NCBI RefSeq assembly: GCF_015864665.1 | Contig: NZ_JADYWU010000002.1 | Location: forward strand, 598,213-662,212 | Direction: 5' to 3' | DNA from: Salinibacterium sp. SWN167 | Lineage (GTDB): Bacteria; Actinomycetota; Actinomycetes; Actinomycetales; Microbacteriaceae | Length of the DNA: 64,000 bases | Shown here: positions 52,992-62,321 of the stretch, piece by piece | How positions within the stretch are numbered: position 1 is the first letter of the stretch | Layout: every line of letters begins with the position of its first letter | Notes under the pieces: model-generated | Databases searched by the model: none | What the model was told of the DNA's origin: nothing | Seen by the model: only the letters and a program-made list of their open reading frames with translations | Translations under genes and position numbers: made by a program

Positions 52992-53162
52992 ATGAGTGAA
53001 TTAGACGAGCACCTCGCTCGAATGAGTGATATTTCCTCCCGAGCAAACAGTTTCAAGGTCAACGAAGCATCTGACCCGAAGGCATTTTCCAAGACAGTCG
53101 TTGAAGACTTGGGAATGCTCGCCGACGCAATTGGCGCGCTTATCAAGCGATCCCAAGTATGA
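52992..53162 (+). CDS. small hypothetical protein, 56 residues
   Basis: An ATG-initiated frame at 52992 that reads MSELDEHLARMSDISSRANS and continues with an acidic helical stretch (FSKTVVEDLGMLADAIGALIKRSQ). The amphipathic spacing fits a small helical hairpin. Codon use is in line with real genes. No family is known, and the ribosome-binding site is weak (gaacgg). It lies next to Gabija, on the opposite strand. Confidence 0.5.
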   Translation: MSELDEHLARMSDISSRANSFKVNEASDPKAFSKTVVEDLGMLADAIGALIKRSQV

Positions 53163-53581
53163 ACGCGGGAGCTAGTGCCCTCCAGTACTAGGAATTCATT
53201 GCTGAGCGCCTACCGAGGGAGCAGCCTATGATCGATGCTTTATCTCGACGACGTCATAGGGCGAATAGGCTAGCGCTTTCCTGCTGAAAAGAGCTTGGCA
53301 TCCTTCGCTTGGTGCAGCTTCAAAATCCCTGCCGTCACAACCCGCGCAGAGCTTCCAGCTCCTTTGCTGAGCTTTATCGTAATCCTGCCCCTCAAACGCT
53401 GGAAGCCAGATTGGTGACAAGCCCACCTCTGATTTGGAACACAGAGCCAAGAGCACAATAGGCCTTGCGCGAGAACGTACACAGTAAGTGTTGTGTGTTT
53501 TCAGCTCGAGCGCGGTGCTTGCAGCCGACCGGTGTGCGAGTCTCCGCCCGAACTCTCGCTGCCTGTAGGAGACTTGAGTTC
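53163..53581 (-). other. gap with a possible gene remnant on the minus strand
   Basis: About 420 bases without a secure gene. On the minus strand a frame (53226-53456) reads SEVGLSPIWLPAFEGQDYDKAQQ, then SWKLCAGCDGRDF and ends PYDVVEIKHRS. Its Cys-x-x-Cys and good composition suggest the tail of a decayed gene, but no start exists. I see nothing else. Confidence 0.4.
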
Positions 53582-54304
53582 ATGGATGAAGAATGGGCGC
53601 GAGGCGAGTTGCGCGCGTTCATCGATCTCACTCGTATTGGTTGGCCCAAGTCTGAGGGTATCATCGGGGATTTCCGTGAGCACGTGGGCCCCGAGGACCT
53701 GATAGTGGCGCAAGCTGCCGTGGTTGAGCAAATTCTCGGTCGCGTGCTGCCTCTCTGGCGCACTGACGTTCCAGCGGCAACAAGTCGGTTTCGCTGGAAG
53801 CAACACTGGGAGGCTGCCACTAGGGCGCTGTCCCAGCTTGAACGTGCCGAGGAGCTCCGCCAGAAGCTCGGGGACAATTCGCCAACGCTCAGCGCCTCAG
53901 CGCTGCATTCTTGGGCGTGGAGTGGCGCGCGGTCGCTTTGGCAGAGTGGTCACTACCGTGAAGCCGTCCAAGCTGCTGCTGTGAAGGTCAACGCCGAAAC
54001 CCAGAACAAACTTGGCCGCCGGGATATCGCCGAGGCTGCCCTCTTCCAACTCGCCTTGAGCAACGACCAACCCTCGGCTAACACCCCGCGCCTACGCCCC
54101 GCCGGCGACGACGGCGGCAAGACATCCCTCAGCGTTCGCCGAGGAATAGTCGCGCTCGCCGAGGGCGCTTACGGAGCGCTCCGAAATCCGATCGGGCACG
54201 ACGAGGGTGAGCTTAGCGAACAAAATGCGCTTGAGCAGCTCGCCGTGTTCAGCGTGCTCGCCCGCGCCATCGATTCAGCAAGCATTGAAAGAGCACGACA
54301 GTAA
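53582..54304 (+). CDS. TIGR02391 family protein (Ymh-like)
   Basis: A 240-residue protein. The C-terminal half matches the TIGR02391 family: ARSLWQSGHYREAVQAAAVKVNAETQNKLGRRD, then PRLRPAGDDGG and GAYGALRNPIGHDEG, the conserved RNPxxH. This domain is a HEPN-like helical fold found in mobile or defence-linked genes, with an unknown activity; a nuclease is possible because RNPxxH resembles the R-x4-6-H of HEPN RNases. The ATG at 53582 is preceded by GGAG. It lies beside Gabija. Confidence 0.85.
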   Translation: MDEEWARGELRAFIDLTRIGWPKSEGIIGDFREHVGPEDLIVAQAAVVEQILGRVLPLWRTDVPAATSRFRWKQHWEAATRALSQLERAEELRQKLGDNSPTLSASALHSWAWSGARSLWQSGHYREAVQAAAVKVNAETQNKLGRRDIAEAALFQLALSNDQPSANTPRLRPAGDDGGKTSLSVRRGIVALAEGAYGALRNPIGHDEGELSEQNALEQLAVFSVLARAIDSASIERARQ

Positions 54305-54338
54305 GGCGCATATAAGCGAGCCGGCGCAAAAACCATAG

Positions 54339-54587
54339 ATGAATCGCGCCCATACTGCAGTAATAGTGAAGGTAGCTGACGGAACTTGGCGCGAAATCAT
54401 GAGCGAGAGCCTCTCGCCTGCCGATCCGCCCGCCACTTCGCTGAGTGAGGTCGTCTCAGCGACTGGCGATGTGTCTATCTTTTTGCCGCAGAAACTGCTC
54501 GCGGTCCAGCGCGGGCAGCTCGCCCAGTCGCCAATCGAAGCGGAAGGCGCCTCAACATCGCGGGCTAGCCGAACTGCCGGTGGGTGA
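54339..54587 (+). CDS. hypothetical protein, 82 residues
   Basis: A small frame from ATG 54339 with composition like a real gene (VIVKVADGTWREIMSESLS) and a Ser/Ala-rich tail. No domain is known. It is followed directly by a 25-residue hydrophobic frame whose GTG abuts its TGA, which suggests a short operon. Confidence 0.45.
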   Translation: MNRAHTAVIVKVADGTWREIMSESLSPADPPATSLSEVVSATGDVSIFLPQKLLAVQRGQLAQSPIEAEGASTSRASRTAGG

Positions 54588-54665
54588 GTGGCTGTAGTGG
54601 CTCCACTAGCGTTGGGCCTCGGCATTGTCGGCGTCATCGTGGCTGTCGTCTATATGCGCGAGTAG
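54588..54665 (+). CDS. possible 25-residue single-TM peptide
   Basis: GTG 54588 begins a frame reading VAVVAPLALGLGIVGVIVAV and ending YMRE-stop, i.e. one transmembrane helix and almost nothing else. It starts on the base after the upstream TGA. Such peptides include small toxins, membrane anchors and chance frames; I cannot decide. Confidence 0.35.
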   Translation: MAVVAPLALGLGIVGVIVAVVYMRE

Positions 54666-54678
54666 CTAGTCGGTGAGC

Positions 54679-55296
54679 TCAAGCACCATTCTCGTCGCCT
54701 CGACCGAGTTGAGGTGAACGGATTAGCAGATGCTTTGACACTTGCGAGATGCGGGACCGCAGGTTTTCCAGCCACTCCACCACCTCCTCCACGTGAATCT
54801 CCCGGCCGAGGGAGTGAAGTACACGGCTTGTGTGGTCATAATTCATGTACCTCCAAGTGCCTTCGGGTGCGGTCGCGCCGTTTCCCCAAGCGACCATCGC
54901 GCCATCCGGGTCTGCGAGGTAAAGTTCTTCAAGCCTTTCGTCAACGTGCGTCAGATCGTTCCGTATAGTGTCGAGATCTGCGGGCTCGATGTTGGGCAGT
55001 CCCACAAGGTGACGCATGTCTTGGTCTCGGTGAGGGAACTCGCGGGAGACTGCCGACCTACGCCGGGATGAAGGCCAGAAAAAATCCCCAGCCACTGCCG
55101 CGGAGAACAGAAATGAAGAGGCCGTTTCAACAGAGTAGTCTCCGTCAAGGATCCGTCGCCCGGCTGTTATAGCCGCTTGCACGTGAGGCGTGAGCTGGGT
55201 GAACATTAGCCAGAGCAGCTGGCCTGGAGTCGAAATTCCGGGCCAATGAATGACCCACGAGTCGTAGGAGTCCGGCGACGGGTGCTGATCACTCAT
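54679..55296 (-). CDS. hypothetical protein
   Basis: A 205-residue soluble protein with several Trp/Tyr/His (SYDSWVIHWPGISTPGQLLWLMF, WRYMNYDHTSRVLHSLGREIHVEEVVEWLENLR). No domain is recognised. The helical content and Asp/Glu/Arg pattern are those of a real gene, and its codons look like those of the island genes. It faces the small genes on the plus strand. Confidence 0.6.
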   Translation of the reverse strand: MSDQHPSPDSYDSWVIHWPGISTPGQLLWLMFTQLTPHVQAAITAGRRILDGDYSVETASSFLFSAAVAGDFFWPSSRRRSAVSREFPHRDQDMRHLVGLPNIEPADLDTIRNDLTHVDERLEELYLADPDGAMVAWGNGATAPEGTWRYMNYDHTSRVLHSLGREIHVEEVVEWLENLRSRISQVSKHLLIRSPQLGRGDENGA

Positions 55297-55435
55297 TTAC
55301 ATGTCCAAAGCATAGGCTGAATATTCATCCGGATGAAATATTTCTCGTGTATCTCACGTTAGCTCGTGTTCCGCATCTTGCTCGTCTCTACCGCGGCTGC
55401 GATTTTCGCTGCCACCCTTGTGTCGCAGGCGGGGG

Positions 55436-57040
55436 CTAGCGCCGAGCGATCTGCAGCGCCGCCGCCACAGCCCGCGCCTGCTCGAGCGCCGTGGCGACGG
55501 GTGCCACGACATCCCGCTGCACGACCTCGTCGACCGCGGTGAGAAGGCGGCGGCGGGTGCGGCGCCGGCGACCGCCCGCAGCGATAGCGCTGAGCGCCGC
55601 CGACAATAAGCCCAGCACGATGCCGACGAGTACCGCCGCAATCAGCAGCAGCGTCGGTATCGCCCATCCGGTAAGTGGACCTTCCTCCACAGCGGGGAGC
55701 GGGAACGCCGGCAGTCCAAACGTCGGCAGCAGCGCGGTACCCACCAACCAAAGCGCTCCGCCCAGACCGGCGATCGTCGCGATCCACTGCACGATGCCCA
55801 CGAGCACCCACCACCACGAACCTTTCGCGGGCAAAGGAGTGCGGGCAATAGCAAGATCGAGAGTGGCCGGCAGAGCGTCGAGGGCGTGCTCCGCAGTGGT
55901 GCGCGCGGCGGCTCGCCACGGGGCAGAAACTCCCGCCCCAGCGTCGTCGGTGAACGTACGAACGGCCATTGACATCCGGGCCTGCGCGCCAGCGCTCAAG
56001 AGCGGCATGCTCGTCCGGTGAACATCGGGGTCATCGCCACGACGCTTTGGGCCAAGACCCAAGCGAGTGAGCGGGTCAGCGCGCAAGCGACCTATCCACG
56101 ACACGAGCGGCCACCCGGTGGCCTGCCCGGAACGCTTGCGATATGAACGAGCAACAGCGGATGCCACGATGTCGACGCCCGCAGCCGTCCCGACCTCATC
56201 GCGCAGCCGGGCGGCGCTCTTCGGGTTGACCTTCTGCGGCGAACCCGGATCGTCGATGCGGGCGGCAAGGGTCTGCACGTCAGCGCTGAGCCGCGCATCC
56301 CGCACCGCCTTCGACGCCGCAAGATCACCGATCGCCTTACGCAAAGCGTCGATACCCTCGCCCGTGCGGGCACTCACCGGCAGCACTCGGGCGCGGGGAA
56401 TGCCATCACGTTCAACGATCGCCTGGAGCGACGTCACCACGGCGGCACGATCATCCGCACTCAACAGATCGACCTGATTGAGCACGACCAGAGTCACAGC
56501 GGCGTGCTTGGCGTGCGGCGCGATGAACTGCGCGTGCAACACATCGTCGGCATACTTTTGCGGGTCCACGACCCAGATCAGAGCATCCACTTGACCAGCG
56601 AGTCGTTCGGCGACAGCACGATTGCTGGCTTCCACGGAATCGACATCGGGCAGATCAACGAGCACGAGTTTGCTCGCACGAGCGTCGAAAGGCGTCGACC
56701 GGTCGACCCGTTCGCGAACCTCAAGCCAGTCGAGCAGTTCGCTCGCGCCGGCCGCCTCCCACGTCACCGCAAGAGCTTCGGAAGTGGTGGGGCGGCGCAC
56801 GTGCGCGACCGCCACCTCGTCACCCACGAGGGCATTCACGAGACTCGACTTGCCTGACCCGGTAGCGCCGAAGACGCCAACGACCGTGTGCTCGGGGGAG
56901 CGAGAGCGGCGCGCCTCGGTCTGCGCGAGCAGCGCGCGAGCATCGCCGAGTACGTCGGCGGGAATACGTCCGGCGCCCGCCTCAGCGACGGTGCGCAGCG
57001 CGACAATTCGCTCGTCGAGGCTGGGCTTGGCGGCGCTCAC
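55436..57040 (-). CDS. membrane-anchored dynamin/Era-like GTPase
   Basis: A 534-residue GTPase. P-loop GATGSGKSS is at 58-66, G3-like VDLPDVDSVE, G4 LNQVDLL and a membrane pair near the C-terminus (WWWVLVGIVQWIATIAGLGGALWLV, WAIPTLLLIAAVLVGIVLGLLS). It ends with a basic Arg-rich stretch. It is paired with the following, larger dynamin-like gene, whose stop it overlaps by four bases. Streptomyces DynA/DynB and mycobacterial IniA/IniC show the same two-protein logic in membrane remodelling. Confidence 0.85.
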   Translation of the reverse strand: MSAAKPSLDERIVALRTVAEAGAGRIPADVLGDARALLAQTEARRSRSPEHTVVGVFGATGSGKSSLVNALVGDEVAVAHVRRPTTSEALAVTWEAAGASELLDWLEVRERVDRSTPFDARASKLVLVDLPDVDSVEASNRAVAERLAGQVDALIWVVDPQKYADDVLHAQFIAPHAKHAAVTLVVLNQVDLLSADDRAAVVTSLQAIVERDGIPRARVLPVSARTGEGIDALRKAIGDLAASKAVRDARLSADVQTLAARIDDPGSPQKVNPKSAARLRDEVGTAAGVDIVASAVARSYRKRSGQATGWPLVSWIGRLRADPLTRLGLGPKRRGDDPDVHRTSMPLLSAGAQARMSMAVRTFTDDAGAGVSAPWRAAARTTAEHALDALPATLDLAIARTPLPAKGSWWWVLVGIVQWIATIAGLGGALWLVGTALLPTFGLPAFPLPAVEEGPLTGWAIPTLLLIAAVLVGIVLGLLSAALSAIAAGGRRRRTRRRLLTAVDEVVQRDVVAPVATALEQARAVAAALQIARR

Positions 57041-58797
57041 GAGGTGCCCTTCGCAGCACGCGCAACGTCATCGAGCAGCGCCTGCGATTCGCGCCGCAGC
57101 GAATCGGGAGTTGCACCGAACCGAAGCGGCTCCAACGCGACACTCAAGCGCGCGACTTCCGCGTCGAACAGAACGCGAACGCGCGCGTGCAGATCCTCGC
57201 GGGCTTCGCTCGCCAACTGACGCACGGCATCCTCACCAAAGATCGTCTCAAGCAGCTTCTGGCCGAGCACCGCTGACCCACCCGCAATCGCAATCTCGCC
57301 ACCGGTGAGCCCACCGGTCGAAGCGAACACGACCACCATGAGGGCCACCGTCACGACGTTCAAACCGAGCGACAGAATGCGAGCCCGGATGCGCTTATCG
57401 CCCGCATTGTCGTGAATGAGCTGCATTAGCGCGCCCTGCCATTCGCGAATCATCGCGGTCGTGGCGTGAGGCAGTTCGGGGCTTTCGCTGCCCAGTTCCG
57501 GATGCCGTTCAGCGATGGTCTTGCCGGCCACGCTGCGTTCCAGCCCGGCCCACGCTGCCGCGGCAGCGCGCCCCGCCTGATCAACGATCACGGTCTGCAG
57601 TCCCGTTTCGATCTGGGTTTCGACTTCAACCACGGGGTTGGGTTTGCCCGTGATCCACGCTGTCGCGCGGTCGCGTGCCGCGGAGAACCACGAGTCAACT
57701 TTTCTGAAGAAGTCGGAGGTGCCGACGAAGTCTTGCCAGCGGGCCAGCACTTCGCCGCGCATCAGGGCGCCGTTCTGCGTGGCGGCGTCCACCGCGTCGA
57801 GCGCGGCGTCGTACTGCGCAGCGGCGGCGACGTGCGCGGCGTCGAGCCAGTCGAGTTGCTGCTGCCGAGCATCCGCAATCACCACCACTTGGCGGTCGAG
57901 CTCGCTAATGGCGCCGCTGAGCGTGCGGGCGGCGATGCGGGAACGTTCGGCGCGGTCGCCCGCGATGGAGCTCAGCCATTCGCGCGGACGTTCGACGGCG
58001 CTGGCGGGCAGCATGCCCAGGTCGTCAAGACGCTGTTCGTCGATGGAGAAAACGGGAGCGTCGCTAAGGCCGCGCTCCGCCAGCATCGACTGAAGGTCGG
58101 GAAGGATCTCGTCGAGAGCGCCGGGTGGCACCCGGTTGAGCACGATGCCGACGGTAATGGAGCGGGCGGCTGCGCTTTCGAGGAGGCGCCACGGCACGGC
58201 ATCCGCATAGCGATTCGCGGTCGTGACGAACAGCCACAGGTCGGCGGCGGCAAGCAGTTGGGTGGCAAGCGCCCGGTTTTCGTCGGCGACCGAGTCAATA
58301 TCTGGGGCATCAATGATCGCGAGCGAACGAGGAACGCTCTCGTGCTCGAGAAGCATGAGTTCACCGATGCGTGATTCTTCAGGCGTATCGCCGGCGCTTG
58401 ACGCGGGCGTTCCGGGGGCGCTGATGCGGCCTCGCACGCGGGCAAGTCCGGGAAGAATGCGGTCGCTCGCGAACCATCCCGCATCGACGGGAGCGTGCAC
58501 CAGAATCGGCTGCCGGGTCGTGGGGCGGATGACGCCGGCCCGAGTCGTCGCAACGCCCAGAAGCGCGTTCACGATTGTCGACTTGCCCGAGCCAGTGGAA
58601 CCACCCACGACCGCTAGCAGGGGCGCATCGAGGTCTGCTAACCGAGGGCGGATGTAGTCGTCGATCTGTCGCACTGCGGCTGCGGCAGCCTCGCGCTGCG
58701 TTACGACGCCATCAAGATCAAGGGTCAGCCCGGCATCCGCCAGTGAGGCCCGCAGGCGCTCAAGCGAGAGGATCGCGGGCGCACTGTTATCGGTCAC
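57037..58797 (-). CDS. dynamin-family GTPase
   Basis: A 586-residue GTPase. P-loop GSTGSGKST is at 66-74, G3 IDAPDIDSV and the helical remainder with an internal hydrophobic pair (NVVTVALMVVVFASTGGLTGGEIAIAGGSAVLGQKLLETIF), a membrane-binding paddle. Such proteins self-assemble on membranes. The gene overlaps the downstream GTPase gene by four bases, so the two are co-translated and probably form a heteromeric membrane-remodelling system. Its start is ATG at 58795-58797. Confidence 0.87.
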   Translation of the reverse strand: MTDNSAPAILSLERLRASLADAGLTLDLDGVVTQREAAAAAVRQIDDYIRPRLADLDAPLLAVVGGSTGSGKSTIVNALLGVATTRAGVIRPTTRQPILVHAPVDAGWFASDRILPGLARVRGRISAPGTPASSAGDTPEESRIGELMLLEHESVPRSLAIIDAPDIDSVADENRALATQLLAAADLWLFVTTANRYADAVPWRLLESAAARSITVGIVLNRVPPGALDEILPDLQSMLAERGLSDAPVFSIDEQRLDDLGMLPASAVERPREWLSSIAGDRAERSRIAARTLSGAISELDRQVVVIADARQQQLDWLDAAHVAAAAQYDAALDAVDAATQNGALMRGEVLARWQDFVGTSDFFRKVDSWFSAARDRATAWITGKPNPVVEVETQIETGLQTVIVDQAGRAAAAAWAGLERSVAGKTIAERHPELGSESPELPHATTAMIREWQGALMQLIHDNAGDKRIRARILSLGLNVVTVALMVVVFASTGGLTGGEIAIAGGSAVLGQKLLETIFGEDAVRQLASEAREDLHARVRVLFDAEVARLSVALEPLRFGATPDSLRRESQALLDDVARAAKGTS

Positions 58798-58923
58798 CGC
58801 TTAAGCATGCCGGGTGCGCGGCCAGTTCGCTAACTTTTGTTGTACACAGCGGCGGCGTTCTCAGACTCCGTGGCGTGCCGGTGTCGCGCGGAGGTGCCCA
58901 CCGTTGGGGCCACCGCGCCATCG

Positions 58924-60459
58924 TTATCCTTGGCGGGCGCTGGTGCGTCGACGGAGCGCGATGAGAGCGAGGCCGGACAACAGCAGCAACGCCGTGGCGC
59001 CCAGGGCAGGTGTCGGATCGATTCCGGTGGCCGCGAGTTCTGCAGTTGCGGTAACCGTGGTGGCCGCTACTACGGCGGCCCAGGTCGCGACAAGCGTGAT
59101 GGGAGCGGTGACGGGAGAGCCGAAGTTGTAGCTGGTGCCGTTGACGGTCCAGCCGGAGAAGGTGTATCCGTCGCGGGTGGGCGCGGTGGGGGCGGTGACA
59201 GTGTCGCCAGCGACGATCGCTGCAGCGGGGGCGCTGATGCCGCCGGCCGCATCGAAGCTGACGAGGTAATTGAACCCGATGGCGATGCTTCCGCCTTCAC
59301 CGACTAAGGAAGTTGCAGCCGAGTAGCCGACCCCGGTCGGAGTGACCGTGTTGGTTATCAGGGATGCTCTAGGGCCTCCGCCATCGAGTGAGGCACCAGT
59401 ATTCGGGGTGCCGTGAATATCCAGGGTGCCCGGGTTCCCGTCGTCGCCGCCGCCGATGCCAGCGGCGTTGCTTCCTCCGGTTGCGGTCGTGGTGCCGCCG
59501 GTGATGGTGGTCGTTTCGGCGCCAGAGCTAAACGGGCCGCCCCCGATGCCAGCACCGCGCTCGCCGCCGTTTGCGGCGACGGTGCCTCCGTTGATCATGG
59601 TGATGCCGCCACCGGCGCCATCGCCTCCGCCGATACCGGCGCCGGCGGAGCCGCCGTTTGCGGCGACGCTGCCTCCGTTGATCGTGGTGATGCCGCCGTT
59701 AGCGAATTCGCCTCCGCCGATGCCGGCGCTGCCATAGCCGCCGTTTGCGGTGGTGGTGCCGCCGTTGGTGGTGGTGGTGCCGCCGCTGCCGTAGTAGCCT
59801 CCGCCGATGCCGGCGCTGCCATAGCCGCCGGTTGCGGTTGTGGTGCCGCCGTTGATGGTGGTGGTGCCGCCGCTGCCGTAGAGGCCTCCGCCGATGCCGG
59901 CTCCGAAGTAGCCGCCGGTTGCGGTGATGGTGCCTCCGTTGATGGTGGTGGTGCCGCCGCTGCCCAAGGAGACACCACCGATGCCTGCTCCGGATAAGCC
60001 GCCGGTTGCGGTGATGGTGCCGGCGTTAATGATGATGGTTCCGGCATCGCTGGCATCGACGAGGGCGCAGGCTGCGGCACGGCCTCCGATCCCGGAAGCG
60101 CTGTCTCCGCCGGTCACGTTGAGGGTGCCTCCGCCGGTGGCATTGATGATGAGTGTGGAGGTGCTCGGCACGCCGATTGCGGCCAGAGGGCCACTTGGGC
60201 TGGTGATGTTGAGCGTGTACCCATTCAGGTCGAGGGTGATTGCCTCACCATCGTCGATCGCAAGCGAGTCTCCGCCGTCAGAGTCGATATCGGCGTCGAG
60301 CACGACGGTGTCGCCGTCGACTGCGAACGCAGTCTTGAGTGCACTCCAGCTGTCTACGGTGACGCTCGCAGCGGTCGCGGGCACCGCGACGGCGAGAGCC
60401 AAGGGGATGGCCAGCGCGGTTGCGAGCGCAGCGGTTTTCAGAAATGGGCGTGCGAGCAT
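58924..60459 (-). CDS. sorted surface protein with Gly/Thr-rich repeats (LAATG)
   Basis: A 511-residue surface protein. A signal peptide (MLARPFLKTAALATALAIP) leads to a beta-helix-like N-terminal domain with many Ile/Asn/Gly/Thr-rich repeats of about 27 residues (INGGTTTATGGYGSAGIGGG). An InlB-type B repeat follows (LVSFDAAGGISAPAAAI, GYTFSGWTVNGTSYNF). LAATGIDPTP, a hydrophobic helix and RRRTS form a class-E sortase signal. GGAG lies before the ATG at 60457-60459; a longer start is possible. Confidence 0.85.
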   Translation of the reverse strand: MLARPFLKTAALATALAIPLALAVAVPATAASVTVDSWSALKTAFAVDGDTVVLDADIDSDGGDSLAIDDGEAITLDLNGYTLNITSPSGPLAAIGVPSTSTLIINATGGGTLNVTGGDSASGIGGRAAACALVDASDAGTIIINAGTITATGGLSGAGIGGVSLGSGGTTTINGGTITATGGYFGAGIGGGLYGSGGTTTINGGTTTATGGYGSAGIGGGYYGSGGTTTTNGGTTTANGGYGSAGIGGGEFANGGITTINGGSVAANGGSAGAGIGGGDGAGGGITMINGGTVAANGGERGAGIGGGPFSSGAETTTITGGTTTATGGSNAAGIGGGDDGNPGTLDIHGTPNTGASLDGGGPRASLITNTVTPTGVGYSAATSLVGEGGSIAIGFNYLVSFDAAGGISAPAAAIVAGDTVTAPTAPTRDGYTFSGWTVNGTSYNFGSPVTAPITLVATWAAVVAATTVTATAELAATGIDPTPALGATALLLLSGLALIALRRRTSARQG

Positions 60460-60729
60460 GAGTGATCTCCGGGTGATCGTTCGGAACATCGTTCATCCCG
60501 CAATGGTTATCTAGAAGCTAGCAGGTCGATGCTCACCTCTGGGCACTCGAGTGACCCCACTTATGGTGTGTGGTTTCGCGTCGCCGCAGGGTGGTAATTA
60601 GGAACCGAGCATGCCGGGGCGGCGCCACTCCGCCAAACCCTCTCACTGTGCGTGCCGCTGTCGAGCGTCTCCGGAACAGCAGGAGTCCCGGAGACGCCCT
60701 TCGAGAGCGCTAGTCTGCGGTGCCGACTG

Positions 60730-62070
60730 TTAGCCGCAGCTACCCGTTTTTACCCAACTCGTTGCGGAGACCTGCGAGAGACTCGTGATCGTCGCGTCGC
60801 CCTGACCGAGGTAGCTCAGCGATCCCTTCGCGTAGTAAGGGTTGTACGGGTTGAACCCGTACGCGAACGCGCGCCCTGCGGCGGCATGCTGCGCGTTGGT
60901 GGCAGTGAAGCAGGTCACAGGATCTGGCGTTGGCGTCGGCGTTGGTGTCGGGGTGGAAGTGGCCGTCGGCGTCGGCGTGGGCGTCGGAGTCGGGTCAGGT
61001 CCGGGAGTGCCGGTCCGGTCAACACGACGATTGTTGTCGAAGAAGAACCCGGTCACATACGCCGGGTAGTCAACGCTGTTCGCATTGATATACGTTCCTC
61101 CGGTTCCCGCTCCTGCTGGCCAGTTGTGGCCGAGGTTCGAGTTCTGAATTACCGATACCCGCGGCCCCGTGGCATCCGAGTAAAGAGTGCCCGAGCCGGC
61201 AGTGTTGTTGCCGGCCAAGCCGCTCAAGCTAAACGTTGACGTGCTGGATGCCCCGTAAATGCCCGCCATGATTTGGCCGTTGAGGGTGTTGTATCCCGTC
61301 GACACGGTGCTGTCGTTGCTGCCATAAATGACCGAGGTGAGCTGGGTCGAGAACGCCGCAGAGTTAGCGCTGCCGAAGCTGGTGCAGGTGTTCGTTCCCT
61401 GCGATTTCGACACCGCGACACTCGAAATCTGGCCAGAAGTGGTGCCCACCGTGGGGCCGGCATTGATGCCCATTCCCGCAAAGATGTCGGGGGCGAGGCA
61501 TCCCATCACCATGGTTTCTCCACCGCCAGATGACAACCCGGAGATATAAACCTGATCGGCGTCGATACCCAGACTGGCGCGCGCGGTTAGGGTCGTGGCG
61601 AGGTTCAGCAGGTTGTCGTCGTGCCGGGCCGGATTGCTGCGGGAGTGATTGGAGTCGTAGTAATCCCAGCATCCGAAGACGACGCCACCGTTCGGGGCAT
61701 CGGGGAGCGCGACGACCATTCCATAGTCTTCGGCAGCCGCTACCCAGTTGGCGTTCGCTTGAAAGTCGCTAGCCTTCTGGGCGCAGCCGTGAAGGCTGAT
61801 CATGAGCGCACGCCCGGCAGGGAGTTCGGCGGCAGTGGATGGTGTGTAGATGCGAGTGCTCATCCCTGCAACCGTTTCGGTAGCCCAGGTTCCCGGAACG
61901 GCGGCCGAACCGCCGGGATCCGACGAGTTGCTGCACCCGGGCAGCATCTCGAAACCGGGCGGGCACGTGATCGCGTGGGCCGCGAGGGGCGCTCCTGCCA
62001 ACGTGGCGCTGACCAGGGCGAGAGAGGCGAGTACTGCCGGGATGGTGAGCCGGCGTTTAACAGTGGACAT
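60730..62070 (-). CDS. secreted PHB-depolymerase-like/feruloyl-type esterase with C-terminal domain
   Basis: A 446-residue secreted alpha/beta hydrolase. The signal peptide covers about 1-33. The catalytic Ser180 lies in GLSSGGG; a candidate Asp lies in YGSNDSTVS and the His in NLGHNWPAG. A Thr-Pro linker (TPTPTPTATSTPTP) precedes a small C-terminal domain (HAAAGRAFAYGFNPYN ... SLSYLGQGD), probably a binding module. GGAGG lies before the ATG at 62068-62070. A near-copy of the last domain occurs at 62621. Confidence 0.88.
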   Translation of the reverse strand: MSTVKRRLTIPAVLASLALVSATLAGAPLAAHAITCPPGFEMLPGCSNSSDPGGSAAVPGTWATETVAGMSTRIYTPSTAAELPAGRALMISLHGCAQKASDFQANANWVAAAEDYGMVVALPDAPNGGVVFGCWDYYDSNHSRSNPARHDDNLLNLATTLTARASLGIDADQVYISGLSSGGGETMVMGCLAPDIFAGMGINAGPTVGTTSGQISSVAVSKSQGTNTCTSFGSANSAAFSTQLTSVIYGSNDSTVSTGYNTLNGQIMAGIYGASSTSTFSLSGLAGNNTAGSGTLYSDATGPRVSVIQNSNLGHNWPAGAGTGGTYINANSVDYPAYVTGFFFDNNRRVDRTGTPGPDPTPTPTPTPTATSTPTPTPTPTPDPVTCFTATNAQHAAAGRAFAYGFNPYNPYYAKGSLSYLGQGDATITSLSQVSATSWVKTGSCG

Positions 62071-62321
62071 TCGGAATACCTCCGCACGTCGCAATCCGGT
62101 CTTCGCTCCGAGCGTCATTGCGCGGATGTCCCGAACGGACTGCGCGCCGCGAGAATATCGCGACGCTAACGGCTGCCACGGTGACGTGTCAGTCCGTCTA
62201 GATCAACCTACTCTGAAACCTGAATCATGTCTCATGTTTTCCACAGGTACTGCGATGACGCTGGGGGCGGCTCCTAGAATCGTCGTGGCCTGCGCCGCCG
62301 CAGTCCTCCCCGACGAGAAGG

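Noticed and set aside
45600-55300. Prophage or integrative element
   Set aside because: No integrase, transposase, terminase, capsid or recombinase gene is visible, and no flanking direct repeats were found by eye other than the arsR duplication.
59413-60514. Plus-strand Gly/Ala/Val-rich and Pro-rich frames over the surface protein
   Set aside because: They are reverse readings of the Gly/Thr repeats; the minus frame has signal peptide, InlB repeat and sorting signal.
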